Positions 18,741 to 29,549 of a stretch of DNA of 64,000 bases are shown in pieces. Numbering within the stretch: the stretch's first letter is position 1; every line of letters begins with the position of its first letter. Where the stretch lies: positions 186,001 through 250,000 of the forward strand of contig NZ_JAKFGB010000005.1 of assembly GCF_022267515.1 (NCBI RefSeq). Reading direction: 5' to 3'. Source of the stretch: Rubinisphaera margarita. GTDB lineage: Bacteria; Planctomycetota; Planctomycetia; Planctomycetales; Planctomycetaceae. Below the pieces are notes generated by a model. The model ran no database searches. It saw nothing but the letters and a program-made list of their open reading frames with translations, and was not told where the DNA came from. Made by a program: the position numbers and the translations under genes.

Positions 18741-19520
18741 ATGGATAAGGCAACAGTTGGAGGTTTGGTCCTGGCCGTAGGCCTGCTGGCGCTGGCAGTT
18801 TTGCTGGCACCGGGAGGCTCGTTCCTCGCATTCTGGGACGCGGCTTCAGCAGCCGTGGTTATCGGAGGGGCGATCGCCGCCACCTGCATCGCGTTTCCAT
18901 TCGGGGCGCTGTTTCTCACCCCCGGCGTGGTGAAGAAGGTAATGAGCCCCAAGATGCAGGATCTGCGTCCTGTCATTCGCCAGCTGGTCGAATTCTCGGA
19001 GATTGCCCGCCGGGACGGAATTCTCGCCCTGGAAGGCAAGACCGAAGAGATTGAGGACCCCTTCATTCTGCTCGGGATTCAGATGGCCGTGGATGGCACT
19101 GATGCCGAACTCATGGAAGCGGTGCTGCGAACGGAGATGGAAGCGGTGGCTGCCCGGCACAAGACGGGGAAGTCGTTGATGGAAACCATGGGACGCTATG
19201 CTCCGGCATTCGGGATGATCGGAACCCTGATGGGACTGATCATCATGCTCGGAAACATGGATGATCCGGCTGCGATCGGCCCGGGTATGGCCGTGGCTCT
19301 GATTACCACACTCTATGGAGCCATGGTCTCGAACATCGTCTGCCTGCCGTTTGCCGACAAACTGGGTTACTACAGTAAACGCGAGCTGGAGGTTCGCGAG
19401 GTGATCGTCCGGGGCATTCTCTCCATTCAGGAGGGAGACAACCCCCGCGTGCTCGAGCAGAAGCTCAACACCTTCCTGCCGGTCAACCAGCGTAAGTCCG
19501 ACGAAGAGGAAGCCGCCTGA
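18741..19520 (+). CDS. motA: Flagellar motor stator protein MotA
   Basis: A 259-residue inner-membrane protein with four predicted helices. The MotA/TolQ/ExbB signature appears as the helix pair around GRYAPAFGMIGTLMGLIIML and the following PGMAVALITTLYGAM segment, and the Arg/Glu-rich cytoplasmic loop that meets FliG precedes it. It forms the proton (or sodium) channel with MotB, encoded 68 nt downstream. Confidence 0.95.
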   Translation: MDKATVGGLVLAVGLLALAVLLAPGGSFLAFWDAASAAVVIGGAIAATCIAFPFGALFLTPGVVKKVMSPKMQDLRPVIRQLVEFSEIARRDGILALEGKTEEIEDPFILLGIQMAVDGTDAELMEAVLRTEMEAVAARHKTGKSLMETMGRYAPAFGMIGTLMGLIIMLGNMDDPAAIGPGMAVALITTLYGAMVSNIVCLPFADKLGYYSKRELEVREVIVRGILSIQEGDNPRVLEQKLNTFLPVNQRKSDEEEAA

Positions 19521-19588
19521 TTCAGTGAGTCAGCTCGCTGACGGACTTCCCTAGGGGAACGACCGTCCGGACGAAGAAAGGGACCAAG

Positions 19589-20302
19589 ATGTCAGTCATT
19601 CAGGATGATCCACCACCGGGAGTTCCCGAGTGGGTCGTCACCTATGGCGACATGATGTCTCTGTTGCTTACGTTCTTCATCATGCTGGTTTCGCTCAGCG
19701 AGATGAAGCAGGAGGGGGAGATCCGGGCAATGCTCGATTCTCTGCAGGAACGATTCGGATCCAGTCCGATGGCCGTCAGTGGCGTCCCGGGACCCTCGTT
19801 GCAGGAAAACAGCCCCTATAGCAGCTTCAAATCGAAGGGAAGTCGTTCCGAAGACGGAACCAAGCACAAGAGCCAGGATGACGACGGGCACGTCGGTGCG
19901 CACAAAACCGTCGACCGGATCAACCATGGAACCATGGTGACGATGGGGGGGCCGACCGGCTTTGAGCCGCAGGGAGCCGGACTGACCGACCAGATTCGCG
20001 AGAACCTCGATATTCTGGCGGAAATTATCCGTGACAAACCGAACCTGATCAGCGTCCGCGGCCATGCTTCGCCCGAGCCGCTGCCGGCGGACAGTCCCTT
20101 CAAGAATCAGTTTCATCTGTCGTTCAAACGGGCTCAGGCGGTCGCCGACTATCTGATCCACGAGAAGCAAATTGAGAAAGAACGCATTATCGTCAGCGCT
20201 TCTGGCGATACCGAACCGCGGAAGCTTACCCGCGATGAGAGTCAGCAATCCGTCAATCATCGGGTTGACGTGTTTTTGATTGACACCTATATAACGCCAT
20301 AA
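19589..20302 (+). CDS. motB: Flagellar motor stator protein MotB
   Basis: A 237-residue protein with an N-terminal helix containing the plug/channel signature WVVTYGDMMSLLLTFFIML, where the Asp of GDMM is the ion-binding residue, and a C-terminal OmpA-like peptidoglycan-binding domain (SVRGHASPEP, LSFKRAQAVADYLI, RIIVSASGDTEP). It anchors the stator to peptidoglycan. Confidence 0.95.
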   Translation: MSVIQDDPPPGVPEWVVTYGDMMSLLLTFFIMLVSLSEMKQEGEIRAMLDSLQERFGSSPMAVSGVPGPSLQENSPYSSFKSKGSRSEDGTKHKSQDDDGHVGAHKTVDRINHGTMVTMGGPTGFEPQGAGLTDQIRENLDILAEIIRDKPNLISVRGHASPEPLPADSPFKNQFHLSFKRAQAVADYLIHEKQIEKERIIVSASGDTEPRKLTRDESQQSVNHRVDVFLIDTYITP

Positions 20303-20466
20303 CGCGATGTGCGCAGGCCTTTGAACCTGCAGTCGCGGAGTTTACGCAGGCTGGGCTGTTTATGGCCCACTGCGATTGGGCGTTCGAAGACAATTGCGCC
20401 CGCTTCGCCTCTTTTCGCGTCTCTCCGAATCAAGTGGTCTTCTTGTGTCATCAGGGAGGATGAGAC

Positions 20467-21021
20467 ATGGCGACGGATGCTGCCGAACCGAACGCACCGC
20501 CTGCAGCTGAAGAGGCTGTCGCGGAAAAACCGGCAGGGACCGGCTTCTGGCTGAAACTCGCAGCGGTCGGCGGACTGCTGATGATTGTGATGATCCTTGA
20601 GTTTCTGATGCTGTACTTCTTCTTTGGGAAGTCAGACCCGACTCAGATCGATCCCAACGACCCTGCGATTCTCGACGCCGAAACACTCGACGACACCGAG
20701 ACGGCTGAAATCGACATCTCTCCCGCGTTCAACTGCACAAACAGTCTGTCGCATCAGGGGCAGGCGATTCATATCTCGTTCAATCTGCACGTCGAAGTGC
20801 CTTCTCATTTGAGCGACCGGTTCACCGAGGCCAAGAAAAATCACAAAAACAGGATCCGGCAGTCGGTGATCACAATCATCCGCAGCGCCGCGATCGAGGA
20901 ACTGAATGATCCGAACCTGAGCATGATCAAACGCCAGATTCGTGAAGAGATCAACAAGATCCTCAACCAGAGTTACGTGACCTCGGTCATCATTACTGAC
21001 TATCGCAAGATGGAACAGTAG
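20467..21021 (+). CDS. fliL: Flagellar basal body-associated protein FliL
   Basis: A 184-residue protein with an Ala/Glu/Pro-rich cytoplasmic tail, one transmembrane helix (about residues 33-60) and a periplasmic FliL domain ending in the typical RQIREEINKILNQSYVTSVIITDY. It supports stator assembly. The position after motB and before the switch gene is typical. A 164-nt gap upstream holds no gene that I can support. Confidence 0.9.
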   Translation: MATDAAEPNAPPAAEEAVAEKPAGTGFWLKLAAVGGLLMIVMILEFLMLYFFFGKSDPTQIDPNDPAILDAETLDDTETAEIDISPAFNCTNSLSHQGQAIHISFNLHVEVPSHLSDRFTEAKKNHKNRIRQSVITIIRSAAIEELNDPNLSMIKRQIREEINKILNQSYVTSVIITDYRKMEQ

Positions 21022-21062
21022 GACCCGCACGCAGGTAATTCCTTCAGGAACGGGAGCACGTT

Positions 21063-21647
<585 letters not shown>

Positions 21648-21774
21648 GTGTGGAATGAAGACGATCCGTCTGAGAGTTCGGGGGAACTCGCAGACTGCAG
21701 CGAGGATTGCTGCACAGGGATGGGGACTCGCGACGCGACCGAGATCATCGGCCGTTGCAGGGAAAGGGGCAGGG

Positions 21775-22716
21775 ATGCACTCGAGCAAATCCGGAATGCG
21801 TGCTGCGCGTCGCTGTCTGTTGGTCTGTGCTCTTTTGGGTTGTGCTTCGGCAGAGGCCCAGGAGCGGTTCACTCCTGCTGCGGGAACGATCTGGTCCGAT
21901 TCTCCACTCTCCTGGGAAAGCAACGCGGTTCAACCGGTCGAACCGGAAGCGCCCGCCCGCCAGACCCCCCGAAGCGTTCCCGCGCAATCGAGGCCTGAGA
22001 TTCTCCTCCCGGAGATCGGTCAAAGCGAACCCGAGTCAGTCACTGCTCAGCGAGTGCCCGAGACCGCTGCTCAACCGATGCCGCCCCAAAGTGATGCGGC
22101 GTCTCCAGCCGATGCGCAAGGCGAATCACTTCCGCTGCGAAAACCGACCGGTCGGTTTGCAGAACGGACTGAAGAAGCCGGCGAGAAGCGGGCAACAACC
22201 GATAATCTGGTTTTACCCGTGATCGCCCTGGGCGGAGTTCTCGGCTTGATCTTCCTGCTCTCACGGTTTGCCAGAAAGAAAATGCCCTTCGCCGCCCAGC
22301 GACTTTCGAACGAAGTATGTGAAGTGCTCGGCCGCCGCCCGATTGATACCCGCCACAGCATCGTCTTCCTGAGAACGGGGCAGAGAATTCTCATTCTCGG
22401 CTCCTCGATCGATGGGCTGAACACGCTGGCGGAGATCACTGATCCGGTGGAAGTCGATCAAATCAATGGTCAATGCCGGACAGCCGCCGAGGCCCCGGAT
22501 ATGGGAACATCGTTCCGCATGCTGCTGGCTCGGGGAACCCGTGAATCGGCGGCCGTGAATCTCGATGAACGGCATCGGGAACGCCAGCGGGAGCGTCGCC
22601 GCCGGTCCCCTCAGGCCTCGTCGACAGAACGGGAGAACCGTTCCACCGGTATTTCTTCAGAGGACATTGCCGAGCTGGAACGCACCCTCTCTGCCGCCCG
22701 GGAGGGACAACGATGA
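21775..22716 (+). CDS. fliO: Flagellar biogenesis protein FliO
   Basis: A 313-residue protein with an N-terminal signal peptide (RRCLLVCALLGCASAEAQ), a Pro/Glu-rich periplasmic stretch, one transmembrane helix (LVLPVIALGGVLGLIFLLSRF, about residues 143-163) and a cytoplasmic FliO domain (VCEVLGRRPIDTRHSIVFLR). FliO helps assemble the FliP ring. The ATG at 21775 follows GAAAGGGGCAGGG; earlier in-frame starts would place Arg-rich sequence before the signal peptide. Its stop overlaps the fliP start by 4 nt (ATGA). Confidence 0.85.
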   Translation: MHSSKSGMRAARRCLLVCALLGCASAEAQERFTPAAGTIWSDSPLSWESNAVQPVEPEAPARQTPRSVPAQSRPEILLPEIGQSEPESVTAQRVPETAAQPMPPQSDAASPADAQGESLPLRKPTGRFAERTEEAGEKRATTDNLVLPVIALGGVLGLIFLLSRFARKKMPFAAQRLSNEVCEVLGRRPIDTRHSIVFLRTGQRILILGSSIDGLNTLAEITDPVEVDQINGQCRTAAEAPDMGTSFRMLLARGTRESAAVNLDERHRERQRERRRRSPQASSTERENRSTGISSEDIAELERTLSAAREGQR

Positions 22717-23675
22717 AACCGCGCCCCTTACCGGACTGGCTGCTCAAACGAAAGATGACTCTTTCGCGGTTGGTCGTCATCGGATTGATGATCGTGATTG
22801 GAACCAACGCCTGGGGGCAACCCGGTTCGGTCGCCAATCAGTCGATCGGAACGGGAACCGTGACGCCGCAGCTCCCCGTCTCCGAGACCGCGACCGTGAA
22901 GGCTCCGGTTGGAGATACGGAATCGGTTTTTCCGGCCGGCTTCGATCCCGACAAAATGATCTCGCCGCAGGGGCTGACGCCGACGCTCAAACTGATGATC
23001 ATGATGACGCTGCTCAGCCTGGCGCCGTCGATTTTGATCATGACAACCTGCTTCATTCGCATCGTGATCGTTCTGGGTCTGTTGCGGCAGGCGCTCGGAA
23101 CACAGCAGTTACCGCCGAACCAGGTTCTTCTTTCACTAGGCCTGTTTCTGACCGTGATGGTGATGTGGCCGGTCTGGAAGCAGTCTTATGAAGAAGGGAT
23201 TCGACCGTATTCGGAATCGGTTTATGAGACGACGGCGGACCAGCAGGCCGGGCTTCAGGAAGCGACCGAACGGGCTCTTAAGCCGATCCGGGCCTTCATG
23301 AGCGATCAGATCTATCGGACCGGTAACGAGAATGCGGTCTGGATGTTCATCGACTTCCAGCGTCCCGCTCCCGATTCCCCGGAAGCATCGACCTGGAAGG
23401 CGCCCGAGAGTTTTGATGAGATTCACACCACGGTACTGATCCCGGCGTTCATGCTGAGCGAACTGAAGACTGCATTCATCATCGGGTTTCAGATCTATCT
23501 GCCGTTCATCATTATCGATATGGTGGTCGCCTCGATTCTCATCAGCATGGGCATGATGATGCTCCCGCCGGTGCTGATTTCCCTGCCGTTCAAACTCCTG
23601 TTGTTCATCCTGGTCGATGGCTGGTATCTGACGGTCGAAATGCTGCTCAGCAGCGTTCAACCCTACACCGGATAG
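22713..23675 (+). CDS. fliP: Flagellar export-gate protein FliP
   Basis: A 320-residue protein with a cleavable-type N-terminus, a periplasmic linker and the FliP core: LMIMMTLLSLAPSILIMTTCFIRIVIVLGLLRQALGTQ, then MLSELKTAFIIGFQIYLPFIIIDMVVASILISMGMMMLPP in shorter form. The core is highly conserved. The protein is about 70 residues longer than the usual 245-250, all in the N-terminal region. Confidence 0.96.
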   Translation: MKPRPLPDWLLKRKMTLSRLVVIGLMIVIGTNAWGQPGSVANQSIGTGTVTPQLPVSETATVKAPVGDTESVFPAGFDPDKMISPQGLTPTLKLMIMMTLLSLAPSILIMTTCFIRIVIVLGLLRQALGTQQLPPNQVLLSLGLFLTVMVMWPVWKQSYEEGIRPYSESVYETTADQQAGLQEATERALKPIRAFMSDQIYRTGNENAVWMFIDFQRPAPDSPEASTWKAPESFDEIHTTVLIPAFMLSELKTAFIIGFQIYLPFIIIDMVVASILISMGMMMLPPVLISLPFKLLLFILVDGWYLTVEMLLSSVQPYTG

Positions 23676-23697
23676 CGACTTTCTTGCGAACGTGTGC

Positions 23698-23719
23698 CAC
23701 TGGCTCCGCCGGTGCTTTT
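23698..23719 (+). terminator. Weak hairpin with short T run between fliP and fliQ
   Basis: A 7-bp stem with one wobble (23698-23704 with 23708-23714) and a 3-nt loop is followed by CTTTT. It is too weak to be a full terminator but could reduce read-through inside the operon. Confidence 0.3.
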
Positions 23720-23748
23720 GATCTTCGATTCCCTGTTGAAACCCAGTC

Positions 23749-24015
23749 ATGACGGTTGACTCCGCAGTTGAAATCACCCGACAGGCCATCGTGCTGTCGT
23801 TGCTCGTCGGCACGCCGATTATGGGCATCGCCATGATCGTCGGTCTGATTATCAGCCTGTTTCAGGCCGTGACCCAGTTGCAGGATCAAACGCTCAGCTT
23901 CGTGCCGAAGATCCTGGCCATGGTTGGCACTGTGATCGTCCTGATGCCCTGGATCTTCGGCATGATCGTCGAATACACCATTGAACTCTGGCACTCCATC
24001 CCCGGAAGTTTGTAG
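23749..24015 (+). CDS. fliQ: Flagellar export-gate protein FliQ
   Basis: An 88-residue protein with two transmembrane helices and the FliQ signature VGTPIMGIAMIVGLIISLFQAVTQLQDQTLSFVPK in reduced form. Length is typical (89). Part of the fliP-fliQ-fliR export gate. Confidence 0.96.
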   Translation: MTVDSAVEITRQAIVLSLLVGTPIMGIAMIVGLIISLFQAVTQLQDQTLSFVPKILAMVGTVIVLMPWIFGMIVEYTIELWHSIPGSL

Positions 24016-24095
24016 AGAGGCATCAGGCGCCAGAACTCTCGAAACCTGTTAGTCCTCGACCCGAACGTCTGACGCCCAGCGCCTAACACCCAACC

Positions 24096-25088
24096 ATGTT
24101 CGAAACGATTGATCAAATCTCTGGCGGAGCGATGACGAACTGGGCGAATCGTCTGTTCGTTGATGCTGCGCTGGGGTACTTCACCACTTTTATGCTGGTG
24201 ACAGTCCGGCTGAGTGGGTTGATGATCATCGGACCGTTCTTCGGACATACGTCAATTCCCGAACGAGTGAAGGTGCTGTTCGCTCTCGCGCTTGCTTTGA
24301 TGATCACCCCCTCGCTGCCTGATATTCGGGACCGTGGTTTCGACAAACTCGATCTCGACAAGAATGGTGTACTCAGTGGACGGGAAGTGCCCACGATGTT
24401 CGTGGTCGCGGCGGCTGGCGAAGACGCCGAAGAGGCCGAGACGCCGGTCGTGACCCGGAGTGAGTTTCGCGCCAGTGCCGGAGTTCCTTCTACGCTGTTC
24501 GATCTGCTCTGGGTTGTCGCAACGGAGCTGGCGATTGGGCTGATCCTCGGACTGGGCGTGGTCATCTTGCTGACCGGACTGCAGATGGCGGGTGAAACCT
24601 TCGATCAGCAGACCGGAACGGCGCTCAGCGAGATCTTTAACCCGGCTATGGGGACGACGATTTCCCCGACCGGTCAGCTGTTGTTCTTACTTGGCACGAC
24701 CGCCCTTCTGGTCATGCCGCCGTTCGACGGGCATCTGATGATGTTGATGAGCCTGCTCAAGACCTTCGAAGTCATCCCTCTGGGAATGGCCTGGATCGAT
24801 GGCGCATCGCTGGAAGTGCTGCGCAGCCTGATGTCTCAGTCACTGGCACTGGCAGTCCAGATCGCTGCGCCCCTGCTGGCCGCGATGGCGCTTCTTTCGG
24901 TCGCCATGGGATTCCTCGGCTACACCGTACCTCAGGTGAACGTGCTCGTACTCGGCTTTCCCATCCGGGCACTGGTCAGCATGGTGATTCTCATCGTCAC
25001 TCTCTCGGGAGCGGCCGATGCAATCGTCGAAGTGTTCCCGGATGTCCTCGACGCACTCTCTTATTCCCTGATCGCCTCGGACGGCTGA
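24096..25088 (+). CDS. fliR: Flagellar export-gate protein FliR with an inserted EF-hand
   Basis: A 330-residue membrane protein with the FliR fold: VRLSGLMIIGPFFG near residue 37, then ATELAIGLILGLGVVILLTGLQMAG near 145 and later helices to the C-terminus. Typical FliR has about 260 residues. The extra length is mostly an insertion at about residues 76-130, between the second and third helix groups. It contains a canonical 12-residue EF-hand loop, D86 to E97, with D/D/N/G/L/S/E at positions 1, 3, 5, 6, 8, 9 and 12. The Glu-rich remainder (GEDAEEAETP) is probably flexible. Calcium binding is inferred from the motif alone. Confidence 0.92.
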   Translation: MFETIDQISGGAMTNWANRLFVDAALGYFTTFMLVTVRLSGLMIIGPFFGHTSIPERVKVLFALALALMITPSLPDIRDRGFDKLDLDKNGVLSGREVPTMFVVAAAGEDAEEAETPVVTRSEFRASAGVPSTLFDLLWVVATELAIGLILGLGVVILLTGLQMAGETFDQQTGTALSEIFNPAMGTTISPTGQLLFLLGTTALLVMPPFDGHLMMLMSLLKTFEVIPLGMAWIDGASLEVLRSLMSQSLALAVQIAAPLLAAMALLSVAMGFLGYTVPQVNVLVLGFPIRALVSMVILIVTLSGAADAIVEVFPDVLDALSYSLIASDG

Positions 25089-25106
25089 CGCTGAGGAAGG
25101 AGCCCC

Positions 25107-26180
25107 ATGGCCGATCCAGATCAGGGTGACAAGACGGAAGACCCAACCGACAAGCGACGCAGCGAGACCCGGCAGAAGGGGAACGTGGCGAAGAGTGTCG
25201 ACGTCAACGCGGCGGCCACGATGCTGGTGGCGACGGGCGGACTGTTGTTTCTCGGCCCGGACATCGGCAAAGGCTTCGCGGAGCTGATGCAGATGTACCT
25301 TTCCGGCCCCGTGCTGCTCGAGCTCGACGGAGCAGGGGTCGCGAAGGATCTGCGTGAGATCTTCTTTCATGCCTGCGGCTACGCGCTCCCATTTATCGGA
25401 CTGATGTTCCTCTGCTCGCTGCTGACGAATCTGGCTCAGATCGGATTTCTGTTCACGACCGAACCGCTTAACCTGAAGTGGAACCGGCTCAACCCGATCT
25501 CGGGATTCCAGCGAATCTTCTCCATCGCGAGTCTGGTGCGTCTCGGCACCAGCGTCGGAAAGATCATCGTGATGGCCGGCGTAGCCAGCTGGTTCATCTC
25601 CATGAATCTTCCGAAGCTGCTGCTTCTGCTGAATGCCGAACCTGATGTCATTCTCAGCATGATGGGCAGCACAATCCTGGAGCTCTCCTTCCAGCTGGCT
25701 CTGGCCATGCTCGTGATTGCGATTCTCGATTTCAGCTTTCAGAAGTGGAAGTACGAGCAGGATCTCAAAATGAGCAAGCAGGAGATCCGAGATGAGATGA
25801 AGAACATGGACGGCGATCCTCACATTCGCCAGAAGCGTAAGGAAGCCCATCGCAAGCTGGCCGCCGCCCGGGAACTGGGAGCGGTGCAGCATGCCGATGT
25901 CGTCGTCACCAACCCGACGCATATCTCGGTGGCCATTCGCTACGATCCCAAAGTGCGCCCGGCTCCGTATGTGGTCGCCAAGGGAATGGGAGAAGTCGCT
26001 CTCAAGATCCGGGAAATTGCCCGCGAGCACGATGTTCCGATTATCGAACGCAAGCCGCTGGCCCGGGCGTTGTACAAGGATGTCAAAGTCGGCCATCCGA
26101 TTCCGACCGAGCTCTACGAGGTCTTCGTCGAGATCATGGCCTACGTGTATCGACTGACCGGGCGGGAACTTCCGGAGTAG
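25107..26180 (+). CDS. flhB: Flagellar export switch protein FlhB
   Basis: A 357-residue protein: an N-terminal Lys/Asp-rich signature (GDKTEDPTDKRRSETRQKGNVAKS), four transmembrane helices (about residues 30-215) and a cytoplasmic domain with the autocleavage motif NPTH (in VVVTNPTHISVAIRY, about residues 267-281). FlhB switches export from rod/hook to filament substrates together with FliK. It is the last flagellar gene of the cluster; flhA does not follow. Confidence 0.96.
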   Translation: MADPDQGDKTEDPTDKRRSETRQKGNVAKSVDVNAAATMLVATGGLLFLGPDIGKGFAELMQMYLSGPVLLELDGAGVAKDLREIFFHACGYALPFIGLMFLCSLLTNLAQIGFLFTTEPLNLKWNRLNPISGFQRIFSIASLVRLGTSVGKIIVMAGVASWFISMNLPKLLLLLNAEPDVILSMMGSTILELSFQLALAMLVIAILDFSFQKWKYEQDLKMSKQEIRDEMKNMDGDPHIRQKRKEAHRKLAAARELGAVQHADVVVTNPTHISVAIRYDPKVRPAPYVVAKGMGEVALKIREIAREHDVPIIERKPLARALYKDVKVGHPIPTELYEVFVEIMAYVYRLTGRELPE

Positions 26181-26224
26181 ACTCCGCTGACCGGCGGGCC
26201 TCTGCTACCCGATCGCATCGAAGC

Positions 26225-26233
26225 TGCTACAAT
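26225..26233 (+). promoter_or_regulatory. Possible extended -10 promoter for the HD-domain gene
   Basis: TGC TACAAT at 26225-26233 is an extended -10 element (5 of 6 matches to TATAAT plus the TGn extension), 53 nt before the ATG. No good -35 box is visible, which is common with extended -10 promoters. Confidence 0.4.
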
Positions 26234-26286
26234 CCGATTTGATTCACCGCGGACCTCTTATTGACACCACGATTTCAGAAGCTGAT

Positions 26287-27690
<1,404 letters not shown>

Positions 27691-28076
27691 GGCTGGTTTG
27701 CACCGGGCCTGAAGTCTTTGCTGCGGACGTCGTATGAAACAAACAATGGCTCCCGCCTCTTTCGAAGCGAGAGCCATTGCTGTACTTCCTCCCTGAGTCA
27801 ACATCGCTGCCCCGCAGCCTCTCAACCGAAGCTGAAAGGCTGCGACTGCAGTGGGCAACGAAGTGCAGGCCTTCTCCGACTGCTCAAGGCAGCCGGCTTA
27901 ATAGCTCCATTCCTCCTATCCGAACATAGCTTCCGCCAGCCGCAAGCCCTGAATCCGATGAATTGACAAATCTTCACGATTCTTTCGGCCGGACCGGGTT
28001 GCCAGCACTTTCCGTCTTGGAGAGGTCGAACGACTTCGTAGAATTCCAATACACCTTTTGACAGAGAAAGTGCACC
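27691..28076. other. Intergenic stretch with one strong hairpin
   Basis: A 13-bp stem with one mismatch (27744-27756 with 27767-27779) and a 10-nt loop lies 54 nt after the HD gene. It is not followed by a T run on either strand, so it is a possible 3'-end structure rather than a canonical terminator. The remainder shows no gene that I can support. A promoter-like pair lies at its end (TTGGAG 28017-28022, TAGAAT 28039-28044, spacer 16). Confidence 0.4.
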
Positions 28077-28454
28077 GTGAGTACGACTCATCCTGAAACC
28101 AACGAGAACCGTATCTGGGCCATGCTCTGCCATGCCGTCACGCTGCTGCGGTTTCTGCCCTTCGTCTGGACGGTGGTGGTGCCGCTGGCGATCTGGCTGG
28201 CCAAGAAAGAGACCTCTCCGTTTGTCGATCGACATGGACGGGAATCGCTGAATTTCCAGCTGTCGGTGCTGATCTATCATGCGATCGCGACCGTCGTGTT
28301 CTGGATCTTTGGGCTCGTCTGGCTGGCGGTCATGATCATTGAAGTCGTGGCGATCGTGCTCATTCTGGTGGCTTCGATTCGAGCCTCGGAGGGGCGTGAG
28401 TTTCGCTATCCGTTCTCCCTCCGGCTGATCCGCAAGACGTCGATTTCGCTCTGA
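28077..28454 (+). CDS. DUF4870 family membrane protein
   Basis: A 125-residue protein starting at GTG. The DUF4870 pattern is clear: ENRIWAMLCHAVTL, a first helix, then FVDRHGRESLNFQLSVLIYH and two more hydrophobic helices. This family has three or four helices and no known function. The possible promoter at 28017-28044 lies just upstream. Confidence 0.85.
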   Translation: MSTTHPETNENRIWAMLCHAVTLLRFLPFVWTVVVPLAIWLAKKETSPFVDRHGRESLNFQLSVLIYHAIATVVFWIFGLVWLAVMIIEVVAIVLILVASIRASEGREFRYPFSLRLIRKTSISL

Positions 28455-28532
28455 ACCAGGCTCGCTGATTGCATCGGACGCGGGTTGGTGTCAAAATCTG
28501 CGGGAATCGTTCCCCCAGATTGAGAAGGCCCC

Positions 28533-29291
28533 ATGACGAACTCTCCCCCCCGCATCCTCGCCATTCATGCTCATCCGGACGACATCGAACTGCAGTGTGC
28601 CGGTACACTGGCGCTGCTGAAAGATCGTGGCTGCGAAATCGTGTACTGCACGATGACGGCTGGTGATCTCGGCAGCATGGAACTTTCCCAGAAAGAGATC
28701 GCGGCCGTCCGCCGCGGTGAAGCCGAGAAAGCCGCCGCCCTGCTCGGAGCTGAGTACGTCTGCGGCGAGTTCGGCGACCTGGCGATCTTCAACGACGATC
28801 CCTCCCGTCGGCGTGTGACGGAGATCATCCGCAAGGCTCGTCCCGACATCGTCATCACGGCTCCGCATCGCGATTACCACTGCGATCACGAAGCGACCGG
28901 CACCCTCGTCCGCGATGCCTGTTTCGGATCGACGATTCCGAACTACAAGACCCATCAGTGGGATCCGGCTCCGTACCTCGATCATCTGCCGCATCTGTAT
29001 TACGTCGATCCGGTCGAAGGAACGGACTACTACGGAAATCCCCAGACTCCCGCCTTTGTGATCGATATCAGTTCCAAGATCGATCTGAAGCTCGAAATGC
29101 TGGCTTGTCATGCGAGCCAGCGGGACTGGTTGCGTAAGATCCACGGCATGGACGAGTACATCGACAGTTGCCGCCGCTGGAGTGCCACCCGCGGTCAGGA
29201 GCATGGCTTCGAATACGGCGAAGGCTTCAGTCAGCACAAAGGCCATCCGTTCCCACACGACAATCTGCTGAAGCAGATCCTCGATAAGTAA
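28533..29291 (+). CDS. PIG-L (LmbE) family deacetylase
   Basis: A 252-residue protein with the zinc-binding motif HAHPDDIE (about residues 11-18) and the second ligand region HRDYHCDHEATG. PIG-L enzymes remove N-acetyl groups from GlcNAc-type substrates. Members include BshB (bacillithiol synthesis) and MshB (mycothiol synthesis), and the substrate cannot be told from this sequence. The next small gene starts 11 nt after the stop, so the two are probably cotranscribed. Confidence 0.87.
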   Translation: MTNSPPRILAIHAHPDDIELQCAGTLALLKDRGCEIVYCTMTAGDLGSMELSQKEIAAVRRGEAEKAAALLGAEYVCGEFGDLAIFNDDPSRRRVTEIIRKARPDIVITAPHRDYHCDHEATGTLVRDACFGSTIPNYKTHQWDPAPYLDHLPHLYYVDPVEGTDYYGNPQTPAFVIDISSKIDLKLEMLACHASQRDWLRKIHGMDEYIDSCRRWSATRGQEHGFEYGEGFSQHKGHPFPHDNLLKQILDK

Positions 29292-29302
29292 GGAATCATC
29301 TC

Positions 29303-29464
29303 ATGGAATCGACCAAGACGCCTCACTACGCCGATGACCCGATTCATCCCGACGATGCCTATGCCGGCAAAGTCCTCGGCTGGATCCTCAGCATCTTCTT
29401 CGCTTACACGATCGTCACCAGTATTTACGTCGCCTGGTGGACGTGGAAGAGCATCAGCGGCTGA
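29303..29464 (+). CDS. Small single-helix membrane protein
   Basis: A 53-residue ORF: a His/Asp/Pro-rich head (YADDPIHPDDAYAGK), then one hydrophobic helix (VLGWILSIFFAYTIVTSIYVAWW) and a short basic tail. It starts 11 nt after the deacetylase stop and ends 22 nt before a very strong terminator, so it closes that operon. I do not recognise the family. Real coding is supported by operon position and a clean hydrophobic segment. Confidence 0.65.
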   Translation: MESTKTPHYADDPIHPDDAYAGKVLGWILSIFFAYTIVTSIYVAWWTWKSISG

Positions 29465-29486
29465 TCAGTGACGGCCGGAAACAGCA

Positions 29487-29527
29487 AGAGAGCCATGGAC
29501 CGGAAATCGGTCCATGGCTCTCTTTTT
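29487..29527 (+). terminator. Strong Rho-independent terminator after the deacetylase operon
   Basis: A perfect 16-bp stem (29487-29502 with 29508-29523) and a 5-nt GAAAT loop, ending in TTTTT. It may also serve the leftward secreted-protein gene that ends at 29550, since the stem is symmetric and the opposite side is A/G-rich, but a T run is only present for the + strand. Confidence 0.9.
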
Positions 29528-29549
29528 AATCAGACGCTCTTTATTCGCG

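Noticed and set aside
27744..27779. Hairpin after the HD gene as a Rho-independent terminator
   Set aside because: No T run on either strand; kept only as a described structure.
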